Source of the DNA: Asticcacaulis taihuensis | Lineage (GTDB): Bacteria > Pseudomonadota > Alphaproteobacteria > Caulobacterales > Caulobacteraceae | NCBI RefSeq assembly: GCF_900100255.1 | Contig: NZ_FMTS01000003.1 | Location: 186,001-250,000 of the forward strand | Length of the DNA: 64,000 nt | Direction: 5' to 3' | Shown: positions 36,022 through 44,755 of the stretch, one piece after another | How positions within the stretch are numbered: position 1 is the stretch's first letter | How the letters are laid out: each line of letters begins with the position of its first letter | The notes under the pieces: generated by a model | The model's database searches: none | Told to the model about the DNA's origin: nothing | The model's input: the letters and a program-made list of their open reading frames with translations, nothing else | Program-made: the position numbers and the translations under genes

Positions 36022-36099
36022 TCAATGAAACAGAAGGGCCAGGATGATGATAACGGGGATCGGCACCCCCAGCAGCCACAACAAAATACCTTTACCCAT
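36022..36099 (-). CDS. 25-residue membrane peptide
   Basis: A very short gene: ATG 36099 to TGA 36022, preceded by GGGAGG with 5-base spacing, a strong ribosome site. The product starts MGKGILLWLLGVPIPV and continues as one hydrophobic span with three consecutive isoleucines, ending LFH. It fits a single transmembrane helix with a lysine at the start and a Pro-x-Pro kink. It lies 14 bases before the membrane protein at 35162-36007 in the same direction, and both are closed by the terminator at 35104. I believe similar short hydrophobic peptides occur in other alphaproteobacteria, but cannot verify this here. Confidence 0.75.
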   Translation of the reverse strand: MGKGILLWLLGVPIPVIIILALLFH

Positions 36100-36228
36100 A
36101 AAAACCTCCCATGATTTGAAACGATTATTCAGGGATAAGGCAGGGTGTATCGGGTCTAAATGCCGGATGAGCGTGTAAACTGTAATGAAGTCATAAGCTT
36201 GGCGGCGACTTCTGGATTGCCACCTGTT

Positions 36229-36771
36229 TTATTTCGCCAGTTCGCGCTCAATGGCCGCCAGCAGGCGCGGATCATCGGCGGTCACGTCCGGGGCGAACCG
36301 TTCGATCACCTGGCCGTCCTTGCTGATCAGAAACTTCTCGAAATTCCAAAGAACCTCGCCTTCTGGGCTGACCGGGATGCCGAACTTTTCCAGCCGTTCG
36401 CGCATTGGTCCTGCGCTGACCGCCTCAGGCTTTGCTTCGGTGAAAACATCATAGAGCGGATGCTTGTCTGCGCCCACCACGCTGATCTTGGCGAACATCG
36501 GGAACGTAACATTGTAGCTGGTGGCGCAGAAATCAGCGATTTCGGCGTCGCTGCCGGGTTCCTGGCCGAGGAAATTATTGGCTGGAAAGCCGAGGATTTC
36601 CAGGCCATCAGCTGATTTCTGGCGATAGAGGGCTTCCAGGCTCTCATATTGCGGGGTCAGTCCGCATTTCGAGGCCACATTGACGGCCAGCAGCACCTTG
36701 CCCCTGTAGTCGCCAAGGGTTGCCGGCGTGCCGTCGATGCGCTTCAGCGGGATAGAGTAGAGATCGGTCAT
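36229..36771 (-). CDS. Glutathione peroxidase, cysteine type
   Basis: A 180-residue thiol peroxidase that reduces hydroperoxides. The family signature NVASKCGLTPQY carries the catalytic cysteine (TGC codon, not selenocysteine); LEILGFPANNFLGQEPG supplies the conserved Gln region and WNFEKFLISKDGQV the conserved Trp-Asn. Length fits bacterial members; no signal peptide, so cytoplasmic. ATG 36771 follows AAGGAG by 6 bases. It is divergent from the DUF1304 gene. Confidence 0.92.
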   Translation of the reverse strand: MTDLYSIPLKRIDGTPATLGDYRGKVLLAVNVASKCGLTPQYESLEALYRQKSADGLEILGFPANNFLGQEPGSDAEIADFCATSYNVTFPMFAKISVVGADKHPLYDVFTEAKPEAVSAGPMRERLEKFGIPVSPEGEVLWNFEKFLISKDGQVIERFAPDVTADDPRLLAAIERELAK

Positions 36772-36864
36772 GGGGTACTCCTTGGCAATGACGCCGAGAG
36801 TGCTTTTTTCATTGCGCTTTGGCAAGGGCTGGCCCACCCTGTTGTCAACAGCAGGGAGCCGATC

Positions 36865-37218
36865 ATGCACATCATCGCCAATATTATCACCGGCCTTGTC
36901 GCCGCCCTGCATATCGGTTTCCTGATTCTGGAGATGTTCCTGTGGCAGACGCCGTTTGGACGGCGCATCTTCGGACTGACGCCGGAGTTTGCGGCGCAAT
37001 CGGCAAAACTGGCCGCCAATCAGGGGCTTTATAACGGCTTTCTGGCCGCCGGCCTGATCTGGGGATTTCTGGCGCCGCACGACGGGTTTTATATCAAGAT
37101 CTTCTTCCTGACCTGCGTGATCGTGGCCGGGCTGTATGGCGGCTTCACTGTCAAAAAGTCGATCTTGTTCATTCAGGGCTTGCCCGCGCTAATCGCATTG
37201 GTATTGCTCCATCTATGA
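36865..37218 (+). CDS. DUF1304 membrane protein
   Basis: A 117-residue membrane protein with four hydrophobic helices (about 4-22, 50-68, 75-92, 97-115), matching the DUF1304 family of unknown function. The first helix has HIIANIITGLVAALHIGFL and the loop EMFLWQTPFGRRIFGL is typical. ATG 36865 follows GGGAG. The stop overlaps the next gene's ATG (ATGA), so the acetyltransferase is translationally coupled. Confidence 0.85.
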   Translation: MHIIANIITGLVAALHIGFLILEMFLWQTPFGRRIFGLTPEFAAQSAKLAANQGLYNGFLAAGLIWGFLAPHDGFYIKIFFLTCVIVAGLYGGFTVKKSILFIQGLPALIALVLLHL

Positions 37219-37751
37219 GCTTTATCCTGCGTACCGCCGAACTGGCGGATATCCCAACCCTGAAAGACCTGATTACCGAATCCGTCATAGCCCTCCAGGC
37301 GGATGACTACAGCGAAGCCCAGCGCCGGGCCGCGCTCGGCACGGTGTTCGGCGTCGATACGCAACTGATCATGGACCAGACTTATTTCGTGGTCGAGACA
37401 TCGGGCGAGATCGTTGCCTGTGGCGGCTGGAGCTTTCGCAAGACACTTTATGGCGCTGATGCCCTGGCGGGCCGTGAGGATAACCGGCTTGATCCGGCCG
37501 TGGACGCCGCCCGTATCCGTGCCTTCTTCGTCAAACCCGGCTGGACAAGGCGTGGCCTGGGCGGCCAAATTCTCAAGGCTTGCGAAGCGGCGGCGACGAC
37601 TGCCGGTTTCCGGCGCTTCGAACTGGGCGCGACCCTGACCGGCATTCCGCTGTATCGCGCCTATGGCTACGAGCCGATCGAGACCACTGAGGCGCAGATG
37701 GCGGGCGGCCTGTCATTGGCCATCGTGCGCATGGGCAAGAACGGTGGCTGA
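37215..37751 (+). CDS. GNAT-family N-acetyltransferase
   Basis: A 178-residue acetyltransferase of the GNAT superfamily. The acetyl-CoA pyrophosphate-binding motif appears as VKPGWTRRGLGGQIL (about 96-110), preceded by the core strand with AARIRAFFV. The acceptor is unknown. It overlaps DUF1304 upstream by 4 bases and the pseudouridine synthase downstream by 8, so the three form one operon. Confidence 0.85.
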   Translation: MSFILRTAELADIPTLKDLITESVIALQADDYSEAQRRAALGTVFGVDTQLIMDQTYFVVETSGEIVACGGWSFRKTLYGADALAGREDNRLDPAVDAARIRAFFVKPGWTRRGLGGQILKACEAAATTAGFRRFELGATLTGIPLYRAYGYEPIETTEAQMAGGLSLAIVRMGKNGG

Positions 37752-38364
37752 GACCGTCATTTATATCGATGACCACATGCTGGTGGCCGAAAAGCCGGCC
37801 GGTCTGCTGAGTGTGCCCGGCCGCCTGCCGGAAAACAAGGACTGCCTGATTACCCGTTTGCAGGCAGACTATCCAGATGCCCTGACCGTTCACCGGCTCG
37901 ACATGGCGACCTCCGGGCTGATGATCTTCGCGCGTGGCGCCGAGGCGCAACGGACCCTGTCGAAAGCCTTTGCCGATCGGCAAGTGTCCAAGCGCTATAT
38001 CGCCGTGGTGGCTGGCCGGCTGGAGGGGCAGGGCGAGGTCGATCTGCCGCTGATCACCGATTGGCCCAATCGGCCGCGTCAGAAGATTGATCATGAGATC
38101 GGCAAACCGTCGCTGACGCGCTGGCGGGCTCTGGCGCAAGATGGGGCCACGACGCGTGTTGAACTGGAGCCGGTGACCGGGCGGTCGCACCAGTTGCGCG
38201 TCCATATGATGGCGATCGGCCATCCGATCCTGGGCGATGTTTTCTATGCGCCGGCGGACATCGAGGCGTTAAGTCCGCGTTTGCTGCTCCATGCCGAATG
38301 CCTGACCCTGCCGCACCCGGTCAGTGGTGAAAGGCTGAATTTCCGCTCTCCGGCGCCGTTCTGA
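37744..38364 (+). CDS. RluA-family pseudouridine synthase
   Basis: A 206-residue pseudouridine synthase. The catalytic motif HRLDMATSGLMIFA carries the active aspartate (about residue 46), and ILGDVFY with GRSHQLRVHM are the later family motifs. The small size without an S4 domain matches RluA, which modifies 23S rRNA and some tRNAs, but the exact target is not certain. GTG 37744 is the start; it overlaps the acetyltransferase by 8 bases. The stop abuts the stop of the convergent SDR gene with no gap. Confidence 0.87.
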   Translation: MAETVIYIDDHMLVAEKPAGLLSVPGRLPENKDCLITRLQADYPDALTVHRLDMATSGLMIFARGAEAQRTLSKAFADRQVSKRYIAVVAGRLEGQGEVDLPLITDWPNRPRQKIDHEIGKPSLTRWRALAQDGATTRVELEPVTGRSHQLRVHMMAIGHPILGDVFYAPADIEALSPRLLLHAECLTLPHPVSGERLNFRSPAPF

Positions 38365-39063
38365 TCACCAGGGCAGGGGCTGGCCCGTATAGTCATAAAA
38401 GCCGCCGCTCTGATCGGGTTGCAATCCGTTGATGATGCTCAACAGGGCCTGGGCGGCTTCGGCCGGCGGCCGCACCGCCAGGCCGCTCTTGTGAAAGGGG
38501 GATGACAGGGCCGTTTCGACCGTTCCGGGATGCAGGGAGACGCAGATCGCTTGCGGGGCGCGACGGCGTAATTCAATTGAAGCGGTCCTGACGAACTGAT
38601 TGAGCGCCGCTTTCGACGCCCGGTAACTGTACCAGCCGCCCAGTGCATTATCTCCGATGCTGCCGACCTTTGCCGACAGGGTGGCGAAGACGGAGCGGCC
38701 TTGGCGCGGAAGCAAGGGTAGAAAATGTTTCATCAGCAAAGCCGGGCCGGCGGCATTAATGGCAAAGGCCCTGGCCATGTGTGCCGGATCGAGCTGTTTC
38801 CAGCTCTTTTCCGGTTGAAATTGCGCGTCATGCAGGAAGCCGGTGGCGTCGATCACCAGGCGTATATCGCCCTGTGAGGCCGCCCAATCCGCGGCAGAGG
38901 CTATGCTGGCTTCATCGAGCAGGTCCAGCGGCGGCGCGGATGACCGCGACAGGGGAAGCACTTGGTCATAGCCGTTATGGGAGATCAGAGTGGTCAGCAG
39001 GGCGCCGCCTATTCCGCCACTGGCGCCGATAAGGATGGCGTTGCCTTTTGAGGATGTGGTCAT
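38365..39063 (-). CDS. SDR oxidoreductase, C-factor-like
   Basis: A 232-residue short-chain dehydrogenase. The cofactor motif is GASGGIG (about 13-19), the catalytic region keeps Ser (LSAKVGS) and Y-x-x-x-K as YRASK, and the end SGGFYDYTGQPLPW resembles CsgA/C-factor-like SDRs. Substrate unknown. It is divergent from the GH2 gene, with a perfect 12-bp inverted repeat in between that could control either gene. Confidence 0.85.
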   Translation of the reverse strand: MTTSSKGNAILIGASGGIGGALLTTLISHNGYDQVLPLSRSSAPPLDLLDEASIASAADWAASQGDIRLVIDATGFLHDAQFQPEKSWKQLDPAHMARAFAINAAGPALLMKHFLPLLPRQGRSVFATLSAKVGSIGDNALGGWYSYRASKAALNQFVRTASIELRRRAPQAICVSLHPGTVETALSSPFHKSGLAVRPPAEAAQALLSIINGLQPDQSGGFYDYTGQPLPW

Positions 39064-39098
39064 GCCGATGTTACGCCGGTACGGCGTTTCCGGATTGC

Positions 39099-39125
39099 GT
39101 TAAAATTCATCATATGAATTTTAAC
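39099..39125. promoter_or_regulatory. Perfect palindromic operator before GH2 gene
   Basis: Arms GTTAAAATTCAT and ATGAATTTTAAC are exact reverse complements separated by CAT, making a 27-bp site in the 116-bp gap between the SDR and GH2 starts. Its centre contains TTCATCATA, similar to the core of the boxes at 54467 and 62523, so it may belong to the same regulator or a related one. Confidence 0.65.
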
Positions 39126-39179
39126 TTGTCATGATACCGGTGTCAGAATAGGGTGAGGCCATAAACAGGAAACGCCATC

Positions 39180-41231
39180 ATGAAACATATTGCCCGCCTG
39201 CTGCTGGCGCTTGCCGTCATTTTCGCCACGCCGGCCCTGGCGCGTGAGCAGATATCGCTGAACGATAACTGGCTGTTTATAAGGGCCGATGTGCCCGAAG
39301 CGAAGAACGCCGATTATCGCGCCGAAAGCTGGCAAGCCATCACACTGCCGCATACCTTCAACGCCGGCGACGCCAATCAGGGCGGCGACACCTCGCGCGG
39401 CGAAAAGGAAGGCGTCTATTACCGCGGGCCGGGCTGGTATCGCCGCCAACTGGAGATAACCCCGGTCGCCGGCCAGCGCTATGTGCTGCAATTCGATGGT
39501 GCGGCCCTGGTGACGGATGCGTGGGTCAATGGGAAAAGCGTGGGCCATCATGAAGGCGGCTATGCGGCCTTCCGCTTCGATATCACCGACGCCCTGAGGG
39601 CGGGCGACAATCTGATCACCGTGCGTGTCGATAATACGCGCGTGCCCCAGGTGGCGCCGCTGACCGGTGATTTCAACGTCTTTGGCGGGCTTTATCGCAC
39701 TGTCTCGCTGATCACCACCGGCGACGTTCATGTCGATCTGATGGATCATGGCGGCTCCGGTGTTTATATGACCACAAAGGCGATCAGTGCTCAGAAGGCG
39801 GAGATCGGTGCACGCATTCTGCTGAAGAACGACAGCGCGCAGGCGGCGAAGATCGCTGTGAAAACGCGCATACTCGATGCCGATGGCAAGGTGGTGGCTG
39901 CGGCGAAAACGATGGCTTCTCTTACCGCCGGGCAGGCCCTGCCGGTCGAGCAGGCGCTGACCGTCCGCCGTCCGCATCTGTGGGCCGGCCGCAAGGACGC
40001 CTATCTCTACAAAGTGGTGGTCGAGGCGGGGAGCGACCGCGTGACCGTGCCGCTGGGCATCCGTACCGTGACGATCGATCCGGACAAGGGCTTCCTGCTC
40101 AATGGCCAGCCCTATCGCATCTATGGCGCCAATATGCAGCAGCCGGGCCGCAAGGGCAAAGGCACGGCGGTCAGCGACGCGGAAATCGACGAGGATATGC
40201 AGATCATGGACGACATGGGCGTTACCGCCCTGCGTCTGGCCCATATGCAGCACCCGCAGCGCGTCTATGACGATGCCGACCACATGGGTATCCTGCTCAC
40301 CACCGAGGTGCCGCTGGTTGACGCGATCACAGCCGGCTCTGCCTTTCAGGATAATGCCGTCGAACAGATGCGTGAATTGATCGCGCAGAACTACAATCAT
40401 CCCTCCGTTGCCCTGTGGGGGCTGGGCAATGAGATTCGCTCGACTGTGCCAGACGCCAATCCGGTGCTGGCCGCCTTGCAGACGACGGCCAAGGCGATGG
40501 ACCCGACGCGGCCGACCGTATATGCCCATTGCTGTCTGGCCGACGATGATGCGATTGCCGGCCACAGCGATGTCATTTCTTATAACCGCTATTTCGGCTG
40601 GTATGGCGACACCTTCGCCGACATGGGCAAATGGGCTGACGCGCTCCATGCCAAGTACCCGAAGCGCATTTTCGGCGTGTCGGAATATGGCGCCGGCGCC
40701 AGCATCCGGCATCAGGAAGACGCGCCCAAGGCCGTGGTGCCGCAAGCCTTCTGGCACCCGGAGCAGTATCAGGCGCTTTACCATGAGGCGAACTGGCGGG
40801 AATTAAAGGCGCGGCCTTACCTGTGGTCGGAGTTCATCTGGGTGGCATTCGATTTTCCATCCTTCCGACGTAATGAAGGTGACCGCCCGGCCATCAATGA
40901 TAAGGGCCTTGTGACCGAAGACCGGCAGACGAAGAAGGACGCGTACTACTGGTATCAGGCCAACTGGTCGGACCGGCTGATGGTTCATATCACCAGCCCG
41001 CGCGATATTCACAAGCGCATCCGCCATGTGAAGGCGAAGGTCTATTCTAACATGGATGAGGTGCGGCTGTCGCTGAACGGCCAGGCTTTAGGGGCGCAGA
41101 AAGTGGTCGATCATATCGCCACCTGGGAGGTCGATCTACGAGACGGCGAAAATGTCGTCGAGGCCTTCGCCGGCAAGGACCTGCACGACCGCGTGGTGTG
41201 GAACTACGAAGGGCCGATAGAAGGGAAGTAA
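39180..41231 (+). CDS. GH2 beta-galactosidase / beta-glucuronidase family
   Basis: A 683-residue exported glycoside hydrolase of family 2. Signal peptide 1-21 (ends PALAR), then the sugar-binding domain (NDNWLFIRADVPEA; the arm YYRGPGWYRRQLEI), an immunoglobulin-like domain (about 195-300) and the TIM barrel with the acid/base glutamate in WGLGNEIRS and the candidate nucleophile in FGVSEYGAGAS. A Big-type beta domain closes the protein. The linkage cut (galactoside, glucuronide or mannoside) cannot be told from sequence. It is preceded by the palindrome at 39099 and followed by a dispersed repeat. Confidence 0.9.
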   Translation: MKHIARLLLALAVIFATPALAREQISLNDNWLFIRADVPEAKNADYRAESWQAITLPHTFNAGDANQGGDTSRGEKEGVYYRGPGWYRRQLEITPVAGQRYVLQFDGAALVTDAWVNGKSVGHHEGGYAAFRFDITDALRAGDNLITVRVDNTRVPQVAPLTGDFNVFGGLYRTVSLITTGDVHVDLMDHGGSGVYMTTKAISAQKAEIGARILLKNDSAQAAKIAVKTRILDADGKVVAAAKTMASLTAGQALPVEQALTVRRPHLWAGRKDAYLYKVVVEAGSDRVTVPLGIRTVTIDPDKGFLLNGQPYRIYGANMQQPGRKGKGTAVSDAEIDEDMQIMDDMGVTALRLAHMQHPQRVYDDADHMGILLTTEVPLVDAITAGSAFQDNAVEQMRELIAQNYNHPSVALWGLGNEIRSTVPDANPVLAALQTTAKAMDPTRPTVYAHCCLADDDAIAGHSDVISYNRYFGWYGDTFADMGKWADALHAKYPKRIFGVSEYGAGASIRHQEDAPKAVVPQAFWHPEQYQALYHEANWRELKARPYLWSEFIWVAFDFPSFRRNEGDRPAINDKGLVTEDRQTKKDAYYWYQANWSDRLMVHITSPRDIHKRIRHVKAKVYSNMDEVRLSLNGQALGAQKVVDHIATWEVDLRDGENVVEAFAGKDLHDRVVWNYEGPIEGK

Positions 41232-41240
41232 GCCAAGTCT

Positions 41241-41300
41241 TGTACCTCCCCATCTCTGATGGGGAGGGGGCCGCGCCCGCAGGGCGTGGTGGTGGGGTTT
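41241..41300. repeat. Dispersed hairpin repeat, copy A
   Basis: A 60-bp element between the convergent GH2 and PhoD genes. It starts TGTACCTCCCCA, forms the stem CCTCCCCA/TGGGGAGG with a 7-nt loop, and ends GTGGTGGTGGGGTTT. An inverted copy at 53620-53680 keeps both ends and the stem but has a different loop and middle. It may also serve as a terminator here. Confidence 0.8.
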
Positions 41301-41305
41301 CTTAC

Positions 41306-42982
41306 TTAAATCCCCACCTTCAGCATCATCTCATCCGCCTTTGCCGAGAACTTCCGCAACGGGAAACAGGTGAACCGGCGCGAGGTAATGGTGCTGACCG
41401 ACATCCATTCGCCGGTCATCTCTTCCGGCGTCAGGGTCAGACGGACAAAACCGTTATAGGCGTCATCCGCGGCCAGCACTTCGTCATTCTGATCGGCCAG
41501 GGTGGCGGCCAGTTGCAGGTCGGGCAGCCACGAATCGAGCCAGCGCGTCGGGCTGGAAATGGCGGTGACGCCCAGTTCGACGGCGACCGGCTGGCCCACG
41601 CCGTCGCGCAACTGGTTGGCCCAGGCGCAGTGACTGTCGCCGGAGACAACTACGGTGCGCGCGCCGGTCGTCTTAAACATAGTGTAGAGACGTTCGCGCT
41701 CGGCGGGATAACCATCCCAGGCGTCAAGATTGAACGGCAGGGGATCGGCGCTGTCGAACAGGGCAGCAAAGGTGTCTAGCTGTTTGCGCACACCTTCCGG
41801 CGAAACGGCGCGTAAGGTATTCACAGTATCCGCCCCCAGGCGCTTGACGATATCGGGGCCATTGACCCGTGCCATGACGATCTGGTTGCCCAGTACCTGC
41901 CAGGTGACGCCATCGCGTACCGTGGCGGTCAGGGTGTTCTCAAGCCACTGGCGCTGTTCGGCGCCCAGCAGTTCGCGGTTTTCGGCGTTTAGCTTTGTGC
42001 GGAAGGCCGCCTTGTCGGGCTTGCCATCGAGATAGCTCAGGTCTTCGGCATAGTCGAGCTGTTTGGTGCGCGCCAGCAGGCGGCTTTCCAGCATGACCAG
42101 TTCAGCCAGTTTGCCGAAGCGGAAACTGCGGTAGATAGCCTCGCGCAATTTACCAGGCGCCGGATCGCGGATCGGCATCCACTCGCTGTAAGCCTTGAGC
42201 GCCGCCGCCTTGCGCATGCCCCAGTCGCCTTCATCCGGTTGGTGATTCTCGGCACCGTCGCGCCACGGGTTGTTGCAGATTTCATGATCATCGAAGACGC
42301 AGATCCACGGGGCGCGGGCATGGGCGGCCTGGAGGTCTGCGTCGCGCTTGTACTGGGCGTGACGCATCCGGTAATCGGCCAGTGACACGATCTCGTGCGC
42401 CGGTTCGGGGATGCGCATCAGCATCCGGCCATTGCCCATGCCGTAATCGGTCAGGCCGGCGCCATATTCATAAATGTAGTCGCCGAGGTGGACGACGGCA
42501 TCGACGCGGTCGAGGTCGGCGATGGCGCGATAGGCATTGAAATAGCCATTCGGATGCAGCGAACAGGAAACGACCGCCAGCACCACCTTGTCGGTTTGCA
42601 GCGGCAGGGTGCGCGTTCGGCCGATGGGCGAGATGATCGGGCCAGCCAGGAAGCGATAGTGGTATTCGGTATCCGGCGTCAGGCCGCGGACATCGACCTT
42701 GACCGTATAGTCGCGCCCGGCATCGGTGAAGACCTTGCCCTCAGCGATGACGTTGGAAAAGCTGTCGTCTTTAGATACCTGCCAGGCAATCTCGGCGCCG
42801 CGCTCAAGCCCACTGATCCGGGTCCACAGTATCACCGCGTCTGGCAATGGATCACCGGAGGCGACGCCGTGCTCAAAACGAACGGCGGAAGGTGTTTCAG
42901 GAAGCGCGGAGGCGCCGAGTGCGGGCGCGGCGGCGATTGTGCCTGCGGCAAACAGGACTTTCCGGCGGCTGACCATCCCCAT
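41306..42982 (-). CDS. phoD: PhoD-family alkaline phosphatase, Tat-exported
   Basis: A 558-residue phosphatase or phosphodiesterase of the PhoD family, active in the periplasm with iron and calcium. The twin-arginine signal is SRRKVLFAAG (residues 5-14). An N-terminal Fn3-like domain (FEHGVASGDPLPDAVILWTR) is followed by the metallophosphatase core with VHLGDYIYEYG, FDDHEICNNPW and SGDSHCAW. The N-terminal domain plus core gives normal family length. Two ATGs (42982, 42976) are possible; GGGAG precedes the first. A GTGACAG half-site at 43027-43033 might be part of a PhoB box. Confidence 0.92.
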   Translation of the reverse strand: MGMVSRRKVLFAAGTIAAAPALGASALPETPSAVRFEHGVASGDPLPDAVILWTRISGLERGAEIAWQVSKDDSFSNVIAEGKVFTDAGRDYTVKVDVRGLTPDTEYHYRFLAGPIISPIGRTRTLPLQTDKVVLAVVSCSLHPNGYFNAYRAIADLDRVDAVVHLGDYIYEYGAGLTDYGMGNGRMLMRIPEPAHEIVSLADYRMRHAQYKRDADLQAAHARAPWICVFDDHEICNNPWRDGAENHQPDEGDWGMRKAAALKAYSEWMPIRDPAPGKLREAIYRSFRFGKLAELVMLESRLLARTKQLDYAEDLSYLDGKPDKAAFRTKLNAENRELLGAEQRQWLENTLTATVRDGVTWQVLGNQIVMARVNGPDIVKRLGADTVNTLRAVSPEGVRKQLDTFAALFDSADPLPFNLDAWDGYPAERERLYTMFKTTGARTVVVSGDSHCAWANQLRDGVGQPVAVELGVTAISSPTRWLDSWLPDLQLAATLADQNDEVLAADDAYNGFVRLTLTPEEMTGEWMSVSTITSRRFTCFPLRKFSAKADEMMLKVGI

Positions 42983-43084
42983 AAGGCTCCCGCTGTTTCC
43001 GATAAGCGAGCCAATAGGTTGATTTGGTGACAGTCATTTTGCGATTAAGTGATGGTTTTTCTTCAAAAACCTTAACGGCAAAAA

Positions 43085-43435
43085 TCAGGGCTGTTCCGAC
43101 AGGCTGTAGATGCGCGCCATTTCCAGCCAGGTCGAGCCTTCCGGCCCGAAGGGCAGGGGCTTCTGAAAGGTGCGCATCAGGGCATCCCACGCCTGGACAT
43201 CGGGATTATTGGTATCTCGCTGGGCCTTGGTCGCCGGGTCGAAATTGGGCCCTTGCTCCATAATCAGCATCATGCGATCGCCAACCAGCCAGATTTCCAG
43301 GTCGCGGATATCATCGGCGCGGATGGAGTCGGTCACGGCCTGCGGCGGCCCACCCGCGCGGTGCCAGGCTTTATAAGCCTCTATGCCCTCTGAATGGATG
43401 TCGACGGCGAAAACCTTGCGGATCGTGGCGCTCAT
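43085..43435 (-). CDS. RhaM-like L-rhamnose/L-fucose mutarotase
   Basis: A 116-residue protein of the RhaM/YiiL family (COG3254 type), a dimeric ferredoxin-like fold that interconverts alpha and beta anomers of 6-deoxy-L-sugars. Features are FAVDIHSEGIEAYKAWHRAGG, with the early histidine, and LEIWLVGDRMMLIMEQ, the family core strand. The start overlaps the stop of the LacI gene (ATGA), so both are co-transcribed, and the operon is divergent from the epimerase-led operon at 44756. Context with an L-fucose-type pathway suggests L-fucose or L-rhamnose. Confidence 0.85.
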   Translation of the reverse strand: MSATIRKVFAVDIHSEGIEAYKAWHRAGGPPQAVTDSIRADDIRDLEIWLVGDRMMLIMEQGPNFDPATKAQRDTNNPDVQAWDALMRTFQKPLPFGPEGSTWLEMARIYSLSEQP

Positions 43436-44454
43436 TCTGGAATATTCTCCTTGAAGATCGCCTGGACACGGATCGGCATATAGGATTTCACGGTTTCGCC
43501 GCGCACTGTGCGGGCCAGTTGATCGATCGCCTCGCGCGCTTCGACGTGAGGGTTCTGGTCGATTACCGCGTCCATCACCCCATCCAGCAGGAACCTGCGC
43601 GTGTGGTCGGTCAGTTCGTGGCCGATAAAGACAATTTTCTGGTCGCGGCCGGAATCTTCCAGCGCCCTGGCAATGCCGCGATTACCGGCGCCGATATTAT
43701 AGATGCCGGCCAGGTCGGGATATTGCTGGAGCAGGGTACGGGCCTCGCGGTAAGCGGCCTCGTCATCGTCATGCACTTCGCGCAGTTCGACGACCGACAG
43801 GTTCGGATAAGATTCACGCAGAATATGGCGGAAGCCCATTTCGCGTTCCTCATGGCCACGATAGGACAGTGAGCCGGCGAACAGGGCCAGCTTGGCTGGC
43901 GCCTTGGGCAGCAAACGACCGAGCAGATAACCGCTCAGTCGGCCCGCGGCGCGGTTGTCGATGCCGATATAGCCTTCGCGCGGCACATTGGAAATATCGG
44001 AAATCAGGGTGAAGACGAGGGTGCCGGAATTGCGTAACTGGCGCAGGGCTTCACGCACCACCGGATGATCGAGCGCGATGACGCCGACCGCTTTTGAATG
44101 GCCGGAAAGCTTCAGCAGGGCATCGGCCAGGGCGTAAGGATCGAAGCCTTCGGTCATGTGCAGGCGCAACTCGATATCGCCACGATCGGCGCTGATTTCC
44201 TCCAGCGATTTTGCCAGGTTGCGGATGAAGGTGTTGGCGCCATTCGGCAGGATGAAATCGAGCACTACGGGTGCGCGGCTGATCGAGACCTCTCCCGGCA
44301 AAGCGATATAGCCCAGACGCGAGGCCGTCTGGAAAACGATCTCGCGTGTGCGTTCACGCACGCCGGGGCGCTTGTTGAGCACCCGGTCCACGGTGGCGGT
44401 GGAGACGCCCGATTGTCTGGCGATGTCGATCAGGGTGGCGCGGGTGACGGCCAT
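43432..44454 (-). CDS. LacI-family regulator of the sugar operon
   Basis: A 340-residue LacI/GalR regulator. The helix-turn-helix is TLIDIARQSGVSTATVDRVL, followed by the hinge and a type I periplasmic-binding-like effector domain (GYIGIDNRAAGRLSGYLLG; GIYNIGAGNRGIARAL). ATG 44454 is chosen because GGAGG lies about 10 bases upstream and it precedes the helix-turn-helix by only a few residues; a frame to 44520 is leader. It is divergent from the operon at 44756 and coupled with the mutarotase, so it is the local regulator candidate. No classical CG-centred LacI operator is evident in the gap. Confidence 0.9.
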   Translation of the reverse strand: MAVTRATLIDIARQSGVSTATVDRVLNKRPGVRERTREIVFQTASRLGYIALPGEVSISRAPVVLDFILPNGANTFIRNLAKSLEEISADRGDIELRLHMTEGFDPYALADALLKLSGHSKAVGVIALDHPVVREALRQLRNSGTLVFTLISDISNVPREGYIGIDNRAAGRLSGYLLGRLLPKAPAKLALFAGSLSYRGHEEREMGFRHILRESYPNLSVVELREVHDDDEAAYREARTLLQQYPDLAGIYNIGAGNRGIARALEDSGRDQKIVFIGHELTDHTRRFLLDGVMDAVIDQNPHVEAREAIDQLARTVRGETVKSYMPIRVQAIFKENIPE

Positions 44455-44755
44455 GGGATGCGCTCCTCCTTGGGATTCGCAACCCGGCGCAGGGGTGCGG
44501 TCTTTGACATCAAAATACATCGAATGCAGTCGGTAGAGTCAAGCTCTTTATGAGGCTGATGCATCCGTCTCATTAGGCGGTCAAATGTCACGCGACGCTA
44601 ATCATATGATATTTAACAATTAAAATTTAAATAGCCCGCGCAACGTTAAAAATTACACATATGATGTATGATGATGCATTGACATCAAGTCTGATCAGTA
44701 TATGACTGGTCAACAGCAAAAAAATATATCGCGTACAGGGATATGGAACTGGCTC
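44455..44755. other. Divergent intergenic region with promoter and operator
   Basis: 301 bases between the LacI gene and the epimerase-like gene. Notable items are the 10-bp palindrome ATCATATGAT (44601-44610), an AT-rich stretch 44612-44640, the TATGATGAT box (44667-44675) and a promoter (44679-44706). Near the LacI end AATACATCGAATGCA (44514-44528) is a partial match to the box. An open frame starting at 44702 would begin inside the -10 and is rejected. Confidence 0.6.
44667..44706 (+). promoter_or_regulatory. Promoter with overlapping TATGATGAT box
   Basis: TATGATGAT (44667-44675), three bases, then TTGACA (44679-44684), 16-bp spacer and TATGAC (44701-44706). Transcription would begin near 44713, leaving a leader of about 43 bases before ATG 44756. 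The same box-3 bases-TTGACA layout occurs on the minus strand before the TBDR at 57429. Confidence 0.65.

Noticed and set aside
39129-40784. 551-codon minus-strand frame opposite the GH2 gene
   Set aside because: Antisense shadow; the GH2 frame has a signal peptide, family motifs and a palindrome before its start.
44702-44755. Upstream start of the epimerase-like gene at 44702
   Set aside because: It would lie within the -10 element and before the predicted transcription start; ATG 44756 gives the normal N-terminus.
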